Part shown: positions 1 to 8,317 of the stretch, one piece after another
Position numbering within the stretch: the stretch's first letter is position 1
Layout: every line of letters starts with the position of its first letter
NCBI RefSeq assembly: GCF_019449565.1
Contig: NZ_JAGRPM010000075.1
Span: 1 to 35,965, forward strand
Direction of reading: 5' to 3'
Origin: Rhodoblastus sp.
GTDB lineage: Bacteria > Pseudomonadota > Alphaproteobacteria > Rhizobiales > Beijerinckiaceae
DNA: 35,965 nt
The notes under the pieces: model-generated
Told to the model about the DNA's origin: nothing
Seen by the model: only the letters and a program-made list of their open reading frames with translations
Database searches by the model: none
Program-made: the position numbers and the translations under genes

Positions 1-72
1 CTGTGAAATCAGCACGTCGACTTGACGAAGCTTGGCGACAATCTCTTCCGGTTTGTGTCTCTTCCCTGCCAT
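1..72 (-). CDS. IS3-family transposase OrfA, N-terminal fragment (runs off the window)
   Basis: Read on the minus strand from the ATG at 72, this gives 24 residues beginning MAGKRHKPEEIVAKLRQVDV. That is the very characteristic start of the OrfA (helix-turn-helix) protein of IS3-family elements common in Hyphomicrobiales. OrfA binds the element's ends and is normally fused to the DDE catalytic OrfB by programmed frameshifting. The frame is open to base 1, so the rest lies outside the window and I cannot tell whether the element is intact. The family call rests on this N-terminal motif alone. Confidence 0.75.
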   Translation of the reverse strand, partial: MAGKRHKPEEIVAKLRQVDVLISQ

Positions 73-138
73 CCTTCTGTCCTCCGGCCGGTGCGAAAAC
101 CATACTTCATGGAGGACCACTTTTCAGGGGGCAGACCA
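1..138 (-). mobile_element. End of an IS3-family insertion sequence
   Basis: The segment upstream of the OrfA start holds a GC-rich leader. On the minus strand it begins TGGTCTGCCCCCTGAAAAGT near base 138, which resembles the terminal inverted repeat of IS3/IS407-type elements (TG start followed by a C-run). The outer boundary of about 138 is inferred from the TG terminus. The matching end and the target duplication are outside the window. Confidence 0.5.
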
Positions 139-141
139 ACA

Positions 142-192
142 GGCGAGGCGCCAGCAGGCATCGATTACGCCGCCCAGCACTTCGGCGATTGA
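142..192 (+). pseudogene. Possible C-terminal remnant of a gene interrupted by the IS
   Basis: Immediately outside the putative IS end, an open frame gives GEAPAGIDYAAQHFGD followed by TGA at 190-192. It reads like an ordinary protein C-terminus and has no start of its own, as expected if the IS inserted into, or next to, an older gene. It is too short to assign a family and could be chance. Between here and 289 I see no other gene. Confidence 0.2.
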
Positions 193-289
193 ATGTCGAT
201 GAATCGCCGCTGATCGGGTTACATCACAATATTCACGGTCGGGAGTCGTCGGGCCGTGCCGGAGCGACCCACCAACAAGGAGTGATTGC

Positions 290-634
290 ATGGCTCGAAT
301 GGTCTCGGCTCGCCACAGAGTTCCATCGGTCTTATCGAAACGCGCCTGCTTTGCGGGCGTCGTCACGATCCTGACCATTGCCGGCCAGGCTGGCGCCACC
401 GAAGCGCCTTACACATGCAGCGGCGGCGCGAAGCTGACCGCCCGATTTTCTCCGCCCGGCACGGAGATGGGGACAGTCGCGCTGATCTTTGCAACCGGGG
501 AGACCATCACCCTGCCGCAAGTCATCTCCGCTGACGGTGGACGCTATGCCGGCAATGGCGTTGAATTCTGGATCAAGGGACGAAGCGCGACCCTGACCCG
601 CAACGGCGTCAGCGAAACCTGTTCGACGAAATGA
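290..634 (+). CDS. mliC: MliC-family lysozyme inhibitor (secreted)
   Basis: A 114-residue protein with a hydrophobic secretion signal over about residues 18-37, then a compact MliC domain (about 41-112). The domain shows the family pattern: YTCSGGAKLTARF near the start, a VALIFATGETITLPQV strand pair, GxxYxxxGVEFWIKGRSATL, and a closing ETC. The two mature-region cysteines (43 and 111) can form the conserved disulfide. MliC proteins sit in the periplasm or on the outer membrane and plug the active site of C-type lysozyme. No clear lipobox is visible, so it is probably a free periplasmic form. The ATG at 290 is preceded by an AAGGAG ribosome site. It lies 30 bases upstream of another probable lysozyme-inhibitor gene in the same direction. 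Confidence 0.8.
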   Translation: MARMVSARHRVPSVLSKRACFAGVVTILTIAGQAGATEAPYTCSGGAKLTARFSPPGTEMGTVALIFATGETITLPQVISADGGRYAGNGVEFWIKGRSATLTRNGVSETCSTK

Positions 635-664
635 CGCAGATCCTATCGGGAGATTGGCGTTCCA

Positions 665-1012
665 ATGCATCCAGTGAGAATCCTTGGCCTATCGCTATTC
701 GCGACGGCGGCCTGCCTTGCATCTTCCACGGCGAATGCCGCGTCCTTCGATTGCCGGAGCGCGACGCTGCCAGCTGAAAAGGAGATTTGCGCGGACGCCA
801 ATCTCAGCAGTCTCGATGAGCGGACCGCGGGAATGTATTTTATCATCATTGGCGGGGGCGCTCCGGCAGACATCGTCGGTCAGGTCAAGGATTCTCAGCG
901 CGAATTTATGGCCCGCCGTAATGCTTGCGGCGCGAATGTCGACTGTCTCGTCGACGCCTATACGGCGCAAATGATGTTTCTCAAAAATGTGAAAAGCAAT
1001 CTGGGCCTTTGA
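665..1012 (+). CDS. LprI-like (DUF1311) secreted protein, putative lysozyme inhibitor
   Basis: 115 residues with a clear Sec signal peptide (about 1-25, ending ANA-A). The mature domain begins FDC and continues AEKEICADANLSSLDERTAGMY, the recognisable N-terminal pattern of the LprI/DUF1311 family. The four mature-region cysteines (FDC, EIC, NAC, VDC) are spaced as in that family and probably form two disulfides. LprI of Mycobacterium is reported to inhibit lysozyme; most other members are uncharacterised, so the inhibitor role here is inference, strengthened by the adjacent mliC. The short gap to mliC suggests co-transcription. A small hairpin (GCCAG-CAGG-CTGGC, 1014-1027) lies just after the stop but has no T-run. 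Confidence 0.7.
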   Translation: MHPVRILGLSLFATAACLASSTANAASFDCRSATLPAEKEICADANLSSLDERTAGMYFIIIGGGAPADIVGQVKDSQREFMARRNACGANVDCLVDAYTAQMMFLKNVKSNLGL

Positions 1013-1366
1013 CGCCAGCAGGCTGGCGAAAGGCCAGCAAAGCAACCGGCAGGTGGACGATGAACTGGATCGCCGACTAGCTGATCAGGTCTTTCACCCT
1101 GAGGAGAGCCGATTTTCGCGGACGCGATCCATAAGAACGCGCGAGCGCCGATCCCGCTCCGGGCGTGATGGTTTTTCGGGGGCGTTCGAAGAGAAGACTC
1201 TCGCGGAGGGCGGCGGGATGAAAGCAACAATTCCTCAAGCGACGCAGCTCTCGTCACTTTCCAAGCTTCGTCCCACGAGCTAAGTTCGGCCTATGTTCCG
1301 GACTCAAAATCTGTTTCCGAAAGGCCAGCGGCGTCTCGCCTTCCCCGCCTTGACCGGAGCGCATGC
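1013..1366. other. Intergenic stretch with no convincing gene
   Basis: About 350 bases between the LprI-like gene and dinB. Apart from the small hairpin at 1014-1027 I see no coding frame with a family signature, no tRNA and no repeat array. It presumably holds the dinB promoter. I saw no clear LexA-type (SOS) box, though alphaproteobacterial LexA sites (GTTC-N7-GTTC) are easy to miss by eye. Confidence 0.4.
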
Positions 1367-2524
1367 TTGAGCGCGGCGCACTCCAAGGAGAGTCAGATCG
1401 AGCCGGTTCCGGCCGACGATCGTGGGTTCGCCGGAGAGCGCGTGCGAAAGATCATCCATATCGACATGGACGCCTTTTTCGCCTCCGTCGAACAGCGCGA
1501 TAATCCGGGCTTGCGCGGCAGGCCCGTTGCGGTTGGCTTTGGCCGCGAGCGCGGCGTGGTTGCCGCCGCCAGCTATGAGGCGCGCCTGTTTGGCGTTCGT
1601 TCAGCCATGCCGTCGGTGACCGCCTTGCGGAAATGCCCGGAGCTCATTTTCACGCCGCCACGTTTCGAGGTCTACAAAGTTGTCTCGATGCAGATCCGCG
1701 CTATCTTCGCCCGTTTCACGCCCTTGATTGAACCGCTGTCGCTGGATGAAGCCTATCTCGATGTCTCTGACCATTTGCAGGCGGGCGCGACAGCCACCGC
1801 AACCGCCGAGGCGATCCGGGCGCAAATCCGCGCCGAAACCGGCCTCACCGCCTCGGCCGGCGTGTCCTATAACAAGTTCCTCGCCAAGCTGGCTTCCGAT
1901 CAGAACAAGCCCGACGGCCTGTTTGTGATCACGCCGAAACAGGGGCCATCCTTTGTGGAGCGTTTGCCCGTCGCCAAATTCCATGGCGTCGGTCCGGCGA
2001 CAGCCAGGAAAATGCAAAGCCTCGGCATTGAGAATGGCGGCGATCTGAAATCCTGCGGGCTCGATTTCCTGCAGGAACATTTCGGCAAGGCGGCCAGCTA
2101 TTATTTCGCCATCGCCCGGGGCGTCGACGACCGGCCGGTGCGCCCCGATCGGCAACGCAAGTCGATCGGCGCCGAAACGACCTTCCTGCAAGACCTCCAT
2201 TCCTTTGACGACGCCGCCACGGCCCTGCCTGCGATCATCGACAAGGTCTGGCGCCACTGCGAGAAGACGCGGCTGCGCGGTCGCACCGTCACCCTGAAGG
2301 TGAAATTTTCCGACTTTCGGCAGATCACCCGCAGTCAAACCCTTGCCGCGCCAATCGCCGTCTGCGCCGATTTCGAGCGGCGCGCGCTGGCGCTGCTGGC
2401 CCCGATTTTTCCGACGCCCCGGGGCATACGCCTGCTTGGCCTCACCTTGTCAGGCTTCGATGCGCTATCCGAGCCGAGCGACGTCCAACTGAGTTTCAAA
2501 CTGCTCGGACAAGGCGAGAATTAA
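1367..2524 (+). CDS. dinB: DNA polymerase IV (Y-family translesion polymerase)
   Basis: 385 residues with the complete Y-family layout. The catalytic aspartate motif IHIDMDAFFASVEQRDNP is near residue 32, followed by SYEARLFGVRSAMPS in the fingers. Then come the second catalytic motif SLDEAYLDVS, the palm motif SAGVSYNKFLAKLASDQNKP, the helix-hairpin-helix HGVGPATARKMQSLGI, and the little-finger start SIGAETTF. It copies past damaged bases with low fidelity and without proofreading. The longest frame begins with TTG at 1367. An in-frame GTG at 1442 with GGAG five bases upstream starts just before the conserved core and is an equally good start, giving a 360-residue protein closer to the usual family length. 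Confidence 0.93.
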   Translation: MSAAHSKESQIEPVPADDRGFAGERVRKIIHIDMDAFFASVEQRDNPGLRGRPVAVGFGRERGVVAAASYEARLFGVRSAMPSVTALRKCPELIFTPPRFEVYKVVSMQIRAIFARFTPLIEPLSLDEAYLDVSDHLQAGATATATAEAIRAQIRAETGLTASAGVSYNKFLAKLASDQNKPDGLFVITPKQGPSFVERLPVAKFHGVGPATARKMQSLGIENGGDLKSCGLDFLQEHFGKAASYYFAIARGVDDRPVRPDRQRKSIGAETTFLQDLHSFDDAATALPAIIDKVWRHCEKTRLRGRTVTLKVKFSDFRQITRSQTLAAPIAVCADFERRALALLAPIFPTPRGIRLLGLTLSGFDALSEPSDVQLSFKLLGQGEN

Positions 2525-2612
2525 ATGCTTTTTCAATCCGCTCTCGGACGACTAGCTTGCATGCTGACCCGCGCCAGCGCATTTTGGCTTCCAATCAGCT
2601 TTCGGAGGCTTC

Positions 2613-3977
2613 GTGGCTCGACGGTCAGGCAGCGCTGATCTACCTCTTCATGGTGGCCGCGTTCCGGCATGGCTTAGCCAGCGCATGGCGCGGTTAGGTG
2701 CGGTGATCGTCGAGGCGATCGCACACCATTATGGCCGCGACGAATTATTGCGCCGTCTCGCCCATCCTTTCTGGTTCCAATCCTTCGGCGCCGTGATGGG
2801 AATGGACTGGCATTCATCGGGCGTCACCACGAGCGTGATCGGCGCGCTCAAGCGTGGACTGGCCCCCCTCTCGGGCGAACTCGGCATACATGTCTGCGGC
2901 GGGCGCGGCCGGCATTCCCGCCAGACTCCGCAGGAGTTGACGGCCATCGGCGAGCGGGTCGGATTCGACGGATCGGCGCTCGCCCAGACAAGCCGGCTCG
3001 TCGCCAAGGTGGACAGCGCTGCGGTCCAGGACGGATTCGATCTTTATCTGCACGGCTTCATTGTGACCGACGACGGCCACTGGGTCGTCGTCCAGCAGGG
3101 CATGAACGACAAAACCCGATTGGCGCGCCGCTATCATTGGCTTTCGGAAGGCCTGCAAAACTTCGTCGAGGCGCCTCACAGCGCGATCGACGGCGAAAAC
3201 CAGGGCGTGATCGTCAATCTCACCGACCGGCGGGCGCAGGCCTCTCGTGCGCGCCAACTTGATCTGCTCCGCGAGCTCGGACCGGACGGAATCGTTCGCA
3301 AAATGGCTGCGGTCGAGGGGAAAAGGGAGCCCGAGCCCGCTCAGCCCTTGCTGCCTCACCTCATTATGCCAGACCATCACGAACTGCTTCCCAAGGACGT
3401 GATTCTTCGCAGGCTACACGGCGCGCTCGCTGCTGCGGCCGATCGCGGCCCGAAGGATTTTGGCGACTTGCTGCTGACGCACGGCGTCGGCGCCCGCACT
3501 GTCTTGTCCCTGGCCTTAGTGGCGGAGGTCGTCCACGGCGCCCCTTGCCGCTTCGCCGATCCCGCGCGCTTCTCGCTTGCTCATGGCGGAAAAGACCGGC
3601 ATCCATTTCCCGTTCCTCTCAAGGTCTATGACCAGACCATCGAAGTTTTGAAGAGCGCGGTTGCGAGGGCCAAGCTCGGCAATGAAGACCGGCTTGACGC
3701 GCTCCGTCGGCTCGACGAACAGACAAGGCGCCTCGAACGGGAGGTCGCAGCAGGACCTTCGCTGCCGGAATTTGTGGCCGAGGAAAAGCGACGGTCGCAC
3801 GAATATGCAGGCCGCAGCGTGTTCGGCTGGGAACCGGCCCCAGACGGCGACCTGCTCAGGCCGGCGGCCGGGCGCGATGGCGGCGAGCGCCGTTTTCGGC
3901 GCAATTCCACGCGCGAACATTCCCCCGTCATTGCGCCGCCCAATGGATGCGGCCCCGGCGGGCCCAAAGATATTTGA
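2613..3977 (+). CDS. DUF763 family protein, function unknown
   Basis: 454 residues opening DLPLHGGRVPAWLSQRMARL, then LLRRLAHPFWFQSFGAVMGMDWHSSGVTT and VIGALKRGL, the hallmark block of DUF763. The family is widespread in archaea and scattered in bacteria, and I know of no established activity. The invariant Trp-His-Ser-Ser stretch and clustered His/Arg residues could suit a nucleic-acid enzyme, but that is speculation. The GTG start at 2613 has a GGAGG site five bases upstream. The C-terminal 80 or so residues are Arg/Gly/Pro-rich and less family-like. The last 50 bases overlap the 3' end of the convergent P-type ATPase gene. It lies 88 bases downstream of dinB in the same direction. Confidence 0.85.
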   Translation: MARRSGSADLPLHGGRVPAWLSQRMARLGAVIVEAIAHHYGRDELLRRLAHPFWFQSFGAVMGMDWHSSGVTTSVIGALKRGLAPLSGELGIHVCGGRGRHSRQTPQELTAIGERVGFDGSALAQTSRLVAKVDSAAVQDGFDLYLHGFIVTDDGHWVVVQQGMNDKTRLARRYHWLSEGLQNFVEAPHSAIDGENQGVIVNLTDRRAQASRARQLDLLRELGPDGIVRKMAAVEGKREPEPAQPLLPHLIMPDHHELLPKDVILRRLHGALAAAADRGPKDFGDLLLTHGVGARTVLSLALVAEVVHGAPCRFADPARFSLAHGGKDRHPFPVPLKVYDQTIEVLKSAVARAKLGNEDRLDALRRLDEQTRRLEREVAAGPSLPEFVAEEKRRSHEYAGRSVFGWEPAPDGDLLRPAAGRDGGERRFRRNSTREHSPVIAPPNGCGPGGPKDI

Positions 3978-6492
3978 GCAATTCCAGGACGACAAGAACC
4001 GCCAGACCGACCCCCAATGTGAGCGAGAGATCGTCGGCATGGAGCGGTCCAAAGCGGAACAGGTCGCGCGCCGTCGGCCAAAGCAATGTGACGGCGAGCA
4101 TGGCCGCCACGGCGGGAAGGGTGAACGCCAGCGTCCGGTTCGGGCGGAGGATCGCCTTAACCGGCGATGCGCTGGCGGATCGGTTCACGAAGATCAGGGC
4201 GACGAATGAGATCACCAGCGAGAAGAAGGCCAGCGCCCTGACTTCATCTTCCGGCATGCCGCGCCGGAGCGCCACGACATAGACCGTGGCGACAAGGCCG
4301 AAAGCGAACGCCCCCTGCAGAACGCCCCACAGGATCATGGCGCCGGAAAACAACGGCTCGCCAGGATCGCGGGGACGACGGCGCATCAGGTCGTCCTCCT
4401 CGACCTCCGCTTCGAAGACGAGCGAGCAGACGGGGTCGATGATCATTTCGAGGAAGGCGATATGCATCGGGCCCAGCAGGATCGGCATGCCGACCGCCAG
4501 CGGCAGCAAGGCCAGCCCGGCGATGGGGACATGCACCGCGAAGATGAAACTCATCGCCTTGCGCAGATTGTCGTAAATGCGCCGCCCGAGGCGGACCGTC
4601 GCCACGATCGAGCCGAAATCGTCATCGAGCAGAACGATGGCCGACGCCTCGCGCGCCACGTCGGTGCCGCGCCCGCCCATGGCGACGCCAATATCGGCGG
4701 CCTTGAGCGAGGGCGCGTCATTGACGCCGTCGCCGGTCATCGCGACGACCTCGCCATTGGCCTTCAGGGCCTTGACGAGGCGCAGCTTCTGATCCGGCAT
4801 GATCCGCGCGAAGACGCAGCAGGTCCGCATGCGGACTGCGAGCGCCGCGTCGTCGAGCCGTTCAAGCTCCGCGCCGGCGGTCGTCTCCTGGCTATCGATG
4901 CCGGCCTGACGAGCGATGGCGCGGGCCGTCGCCGGATAATCGCCGGTGATCATCACGACGCGGATTCCGGCCGTCCGGCAAAGGGCGACCGCCTCGGGAA
5001 CGCTTTTTCGCAAGGGATCGGCCAGCCCGGCCAGACCGAGGAATTCAAAAGCGAAATCCCGTTGCGAGTCCGGCAATTCCGCGCCGTCGAAGGTCGCGCG
5101 CGCGATTCCGAGTACGCGCAAGCCCGCCGCCGCCATGTCGTCAACCGCCGCCGCCAGAGTCGCCCGCTCCGCTGCGCCGAGACGGCAAAGCGCGGCAATG
5201 GCCTCCGGAGCGCCCTTCGCCGCGACGACATATGCCGCCCCGGCGTTGGCGGCCCGCCACACATGGGTGACGGCGAGAAGATCCGACCGCAGAGGATAGA
5301 CCTTCGCCAACGGGCCATAGGCGCACCTCGCCCTGCCTTCCCGCAGCGCCAACGCGTGAAAGGCTTTTTCCATGGGATCGAATGGCTCGGCGGCGCTGGC
5401 CAGCACGCCGAAGGCGATCAGATCGTCGAAGCCCGAAGTCGAGGGCTGCGGCGCCGCGCCGATGACGCGCGTCTCGCCGGAGGGCCGCCGCAATTCCGCG
5501 ATCGTCATGCGATTTTCGGTCAAGGTTCCCGTCTTGTCGGTGCAGAGCACCGTGGCGGAGCCAAGAGCCTCGATCGCCGTCGCGCGCCGCGTCAAGACGC
5601 GGACCTGCGAGATGCGCCAGGCGCCCATGGCCATGAAGACGGTCAGAACGACCGGAAATTCCTCCGGCAGCATTGACATGCCCACCGCGACGCCGGCCAG
5701 CAGGGCGTCGAGCCAGCTGCCGCGCAGTGTCGCATAAAGACCGACGACAAGAACGCTCACCGCGCCGCCGAAAATAGCGAAAACGCCCACCAGCTTGCGT
5801 GTTTGCCTTTGCAGGTGCGGGGCCGCCGTCTCCAGCTCTCCGAGAGACTTGCCAATCTTGCCGATTTCGCTCGCCGCGCCCGTGGCGGTCACCTCGCCAA
5901 TTCCCGCGCCTCGGACGATCAGGGTTCCAGAAAATACGACAGGAAGATCGTCGCCGCCAGGGCGCAGCGCCGCCCCGAGCCTGCTTGCGTCGGCCGCCTT
6001 GCGCACTGGGGCCGATTCGCCTGTCAGCAGGGATTCATCCGCCTGGAGGTCCTGCGCCTCGATGAGACGCGCGTCGGCGGGAACGCGATCGCCCTCGGCA
6101 AGGACGATCAGGTCGCCGCGCACGACCTCCCTGCCCGCGATCCTCAGGCGCTCGCCGTCGCGGATCACCAGCGCACGCGGACTGGTCAGGTCGCGCAACG
6201 CCTCCAACACCCGCTCGGTCCGTGTTTCCTGAACGACAGTAATCACGACGGAGAGACAGGCGAAGACCAGCAGAACCAAGGCTTCCTTGACGTCGCCAAG
6301 CGCCAGATAGATCACGCCGCCGCCGATCAGGAGCGCCAGCATGGGCTCGCGCAACACTTCGAGAATGATGCGGAACGGCGTTCGCCTGTCGGCCTGCGGC
6401 AGTTCGTTAAAGCCCTCGGCCGCGAGACGCGCCGCCGCTTCCGACTTTGTGAGCCCGATCAAATGCGGTGGTGTATCGGATCCAGCCAACAT
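3928..6492 (-). CDS. P-type cation-transporting ATPase, P2-like, substrate unknown
   Basis: 854 residues with the full P-type set: cation-ATPase N-terminal domain (about 10-45), actuator motif TGES (157-160), M4 motif PEEFP (276-280), phosphorylation motif DKTGTLT (Asp319), nucleotide-binding KGAPEA, and hinge TGDGVNDAPSLKAADIGVAMG. About four membrane helices lie before the P domain and six after. The general fold is that of Ca2+/Mg2+ P2 pumps. However, the M5/M6 ion-site region reads FAVHVPIAG and EMIIDPVCSLVFE, so only part of the SERCA calcium ligand set is kept, and I would not call it a calcium pump. It overlaps the convergent DUF763 gene by 50 bases. The ATG at 6492 has a GGAAGGA site upstream. 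Confidence 0.88.
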   Translation of the reverse strand: MLAGSDTPPHLIGLTKSEAAARLAAEGFNELPQADRRTPFRIILEVLREPMLALLIGGGVIYLALGDVKEALVLLVFACLSVVITVVQETRTERVLEALRDLTSPRALVIRDGERLRIAGREVVRGDLIVLAEGDRVPADARLIEAQDLQADESLLTGESAPVRKAADASRLGAALRPGGDDLPVVFSGTLIVRGAGIGEVTATGAASEIGKIGKSLGELETAAPHLQRQTRKLVGVFAIFGGAVSVLVVGLYATLRGSWLDALLAGVAVGMSMLPEEFPVVLTVFMAMGAWRISQVRVLTRRATAIEALGSATVLCTDKTGTLTENRMTIAELRRPSGETRVIGAAPQPSTSGFDDLIAFGVLASAAEPFDPMEKAFHALALREGRARCAYGPLAKVYPLRSDLLAVTHVWRAANAGAAYVVAAKGAPEAIAALCRLGAAERATLAAAVDDMAAAGLRVLGIARATFDGAELPDSQRDFAFEFLGLAGLADPLRKSVPEAVALCRTAGIRVVMITGDYPATARAIARQAGIDSQETTAGAELERLDDAALAVRMRTCCVFARIMPDQKLRLVKALKANGEVVAMTGDGVNDAPSLKAADIGVAMGGRGTDVAREASAIVLLDDDFGSIVATVRLGRRIYDNLRKAMSFIFAVHVPIAGLALLPLAVGMPILLGPMHIAFLEMIIDPVCSLVFEAEVEEDDLMRRRPRDPGEPLFSGAMILWGVLQGAFAFGLVATVYVVALRRGMPEDEVRALAFFSLVISFVALIFVNRSASASPVKAILRPNRTLAFTLPAVAAMLAVTLLWPTARDLFRFGPLHADDLSLTLGVGLAVLVVLELLKYLWARRGRIHWAAQ

Positions 6493-6892
6493 CCCACTCG
6501 TCCTTCCAGATCGCGCTGAGCATTGCGCGCACGCTTAAAATTTACAGTCTCGCGAAACCGAGTAGCACGTTGACTTGCAAGCTGGACGACGATCCGCGCG
6601 ACGGCGCCCTTTCAAAGGTCTAGGCAAATCGTACGATCGCTCACGAATTTCAGCGCCGCTGCGAATGATCCTCAGGCCGGGGCGGTCTATCCGCGATAGC
6701 GTAGAGTTTCGGAGCCCGATGGTCCTGCGAACGTCCCCATCGTCGAAGATGGAAATTTGGGAGCCAGGGCCCGGCCTTATCAACTTGAATGGATGCGCCT
6801 TTTCCTGAATAAGATCCGGCTTTCCAACACGGATTGCGCTGTGCTTTCGGACGGTGTGAGGAGGTCGGAGCATTGAACGGGCGCTGTCCAAG
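6493..6892. other. Intergenic stretch between the ATPase and cytochrome genes
   Basis: About 400 bases upstream of the P-type ATPase. Open frames exist on both strands, but none has a ribosome site, a signal peptide or a motif I recognise. It presumably holds the ATPase promoter. Confidence 0.35.
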
Positions 6893-7408
6893 CTAACGCT
6901 GATTCTTGTTTCCTTGAAACAGCTTCCGCATACGACCCTCCATATATCCGATGCTCGCGATAACCACCATTGCGATGTAACAAGCAACCAATCCAACGGC
7001 AAAATACGCGACAACCTCGTGCATTTCATCGATACGGGTGGTTCCCCATAGCGTATGCGTGAGCAACATCAGGATCAGGGCGCCGAAAGGCAGCGCCGCC
7101 ATAATCAAAAACGCAGACGCCAGAGTCCTGGGAAGCCTGTCAGCATTTTCAATTTGCCGCTTGATCCCGCGCACGCTGTATTCGGTGGACGGAAATCGGG
7201 CTGCGCGAGGCCTTACCAACGCCCAAAAAACACCTACGGCCAATAGGCCGGCAACCGCGTACCCGATAATGGCATGGGTGTGCTGAATTTCTTCGCCAGT
7301 GAAATATGCGACGATCAGCACAAGCAACAGGGCCGCGCCTATCAGCCGGATCAGCAAATCCCAGATCATATCGGGATGGATGGGCATCTCGGTTCTATTT
7401 TCGTTCAT
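6893..7408 (-). CDS. Degenerate cytochrome b561-like membrane protein (two of four heme ligands missing)
   Basis: 171 residues with four predicted membrane helices, aligning along its length with the intact cytochrome b561 encoded 350 bases away. Matching blocks are IWDLLIRL / VWDPFVRL, YFTGEEI / FLTGDEI, ALVRPRAARF / GFVGPKNARF and DEMHEVVAY / KEVHEAGVY. The helix-1 histidine of the intact copy (FHW) is Gly-Ala here, and the helix-4 histidine (FLHV) is Tyr (ACYI). The histidines of helix 2 (THAIIGY) and helix 3 (MHE) remain. It could therefore hold at most one ordinary bis-His heme, or act as a heme-poor partner. The ATG at 7408 is chosen because AGGAGG lies seven bases upstream; a longer frame to 7480 lacks such a site. 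Its codons are richer in A/T than its neighbours', suggesting transfer. Confidence 0.65.
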   Translation of the reverse strand: MNENRTEMPIHPDMIWDLLIRLIGAALLLVLIVAYFTGEEIQHTHAIIGYAVAGLLAVGVFWALVRPRAARFPSTEYSVRGIKRQIENADRLPRTLASAFLIMAALPFGALILMLLTHTLWGTTRIDEMHEVVAYFAVGLVACYIAMVVIASIGYMEGRMRKLFQGNKNQR

Positions 7409-7756
7409 AGGCAATCCTCCTCGCAGCTGGATGCCAACAATAATCTCTTTCCATAAATATAGGATGACTTGCATCAACATTAATGGAGATATAGCCGCAT
7501 ATACGGATAAGGCTCACAAAAGCATGTTTATAATCTGATTGACGTGAGTTTTTATTTTTATACGCCAATTCAATTATTTAATTATAAATTTTCTACAAAA
7601 TCCATTTTTGCGCTACCTATGCATCGCTATATCCGCCGCGACGATATTCATTTGCGGATACAGCCGCCGCGCCGCCCCAGCTGAAACTGCAGCGAATGCG
7701 CGTCGGCGGCGAGACGACCCACCGCCGAAAGCGCGCGCCAAGCGAGTGTGACGCGC
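7409..7756. other. AT-rich intergenic region
   Basis: About 350 bases, of which roughly 7440-7620 is strikingly AT-rich against the surrounding GC-rich DNA, with runs such as tttttatttttat and ttatttaattataaatttt. It lies upstream of the degenerate cytochrome gene and probably carries its promoter; no single -35/-10 pair stands out. The remainder (7630-7756) is GC-rich, lies downstream of the intact cytochrome gene and holds no gene I can support. Confidence 0.4.
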
Positions 7757-8317
7757 CTAGGCGCGCTTTCGCCCGGTGACCATGGCGCGGACGAGATTTT
7801 CGCCATGTTCGATGCTGGCGAGAAGAACGCCCGCCACATGCAGGAACACCAGTCCGACCAGGGCATAGACGCCGGCTTCATGAACTTCCTTCAGGGCATG
7901 CGAGCCCCAGAACGCGTCCGTGGTCAGCAGCATGCCGGTGATCGACACGAAGGTGAGCAGCCCGAGCAGAGCAAGGATCATCGCGCCGCCAGCCGGATTG
8001 TGGCCGAGGTAGCGCCGCGCCTTGAGACGAAGGCTGTCGCGCAGGAAGGAGGCGACCTCGCCCGGCGGGCGGACGAAGGTGGCGAAGCGGGCGTTTTTGG
8101 GCCCGACAAAGCCCCAGACGATCCGCAAAATCACCAGAACGGCGATCGTATAACCCGCGCCGATATGCAGCCAGGCGATTTCGTCGCCGGTCAGAAAGGC
8201 GCAGACGAAGAGCGCGACAAGGCTCCAGTGGAACAGCCGCACAAAGGGGTCCCACACGGCGACCGTGGCCGGCGGCGTCGCGCCGCCGGCCTGTCCGGTC
8301 ATGGCCGGAGCGGCCAT
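7757..8317 (-). CDS. Cytochrome b561 (di-heme membrane cytochrome)
   Basis: 186 residues with four membrane helices and all four expected heme-ligand histidines: RLFHW (His30), WLHIGAGY (His51), LKEVHEAG (His146) and FLHVAG (His160). Family members pass electrons between the quinone pool and periplasmic partners; some reduce superoxide or serve as electron donors to peptide-linked PepSY systems. The ATG at 8317 overlaps the stop of the PepSY gene by one base (TGATG), so the two are translationally coupled and probably work together. A TTG at 8320 is a weaker alternative start. The C-terminus (RAMVTGRKRA) is a positively charged cytoplasmic tail. Confidence 0.88.
   Translation of the reverse strand: MAAPAMTGQAGGATPPATVAVWDPFVRLFHWSLVALFVCAFLTGDEIAWLHIGAGYTIAVLVILRIVWGFVGPKNARFATFVRPPGEVASFLRDSLRLKARRYLGHNPAGGAMILALLGLLTFVSITGMLLTTDAFWGSHALKEVHEAGVYALVGLVFLHVAGVLLASIEHGENLVRAMVTGRKRA

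Noticed and set aside
6535..7029. 164-codon minus-strand frame between the ATPase and cytochrome genes
   Set aside because: It starts inside the cytochrome gene, has no ribosome site and no family features.
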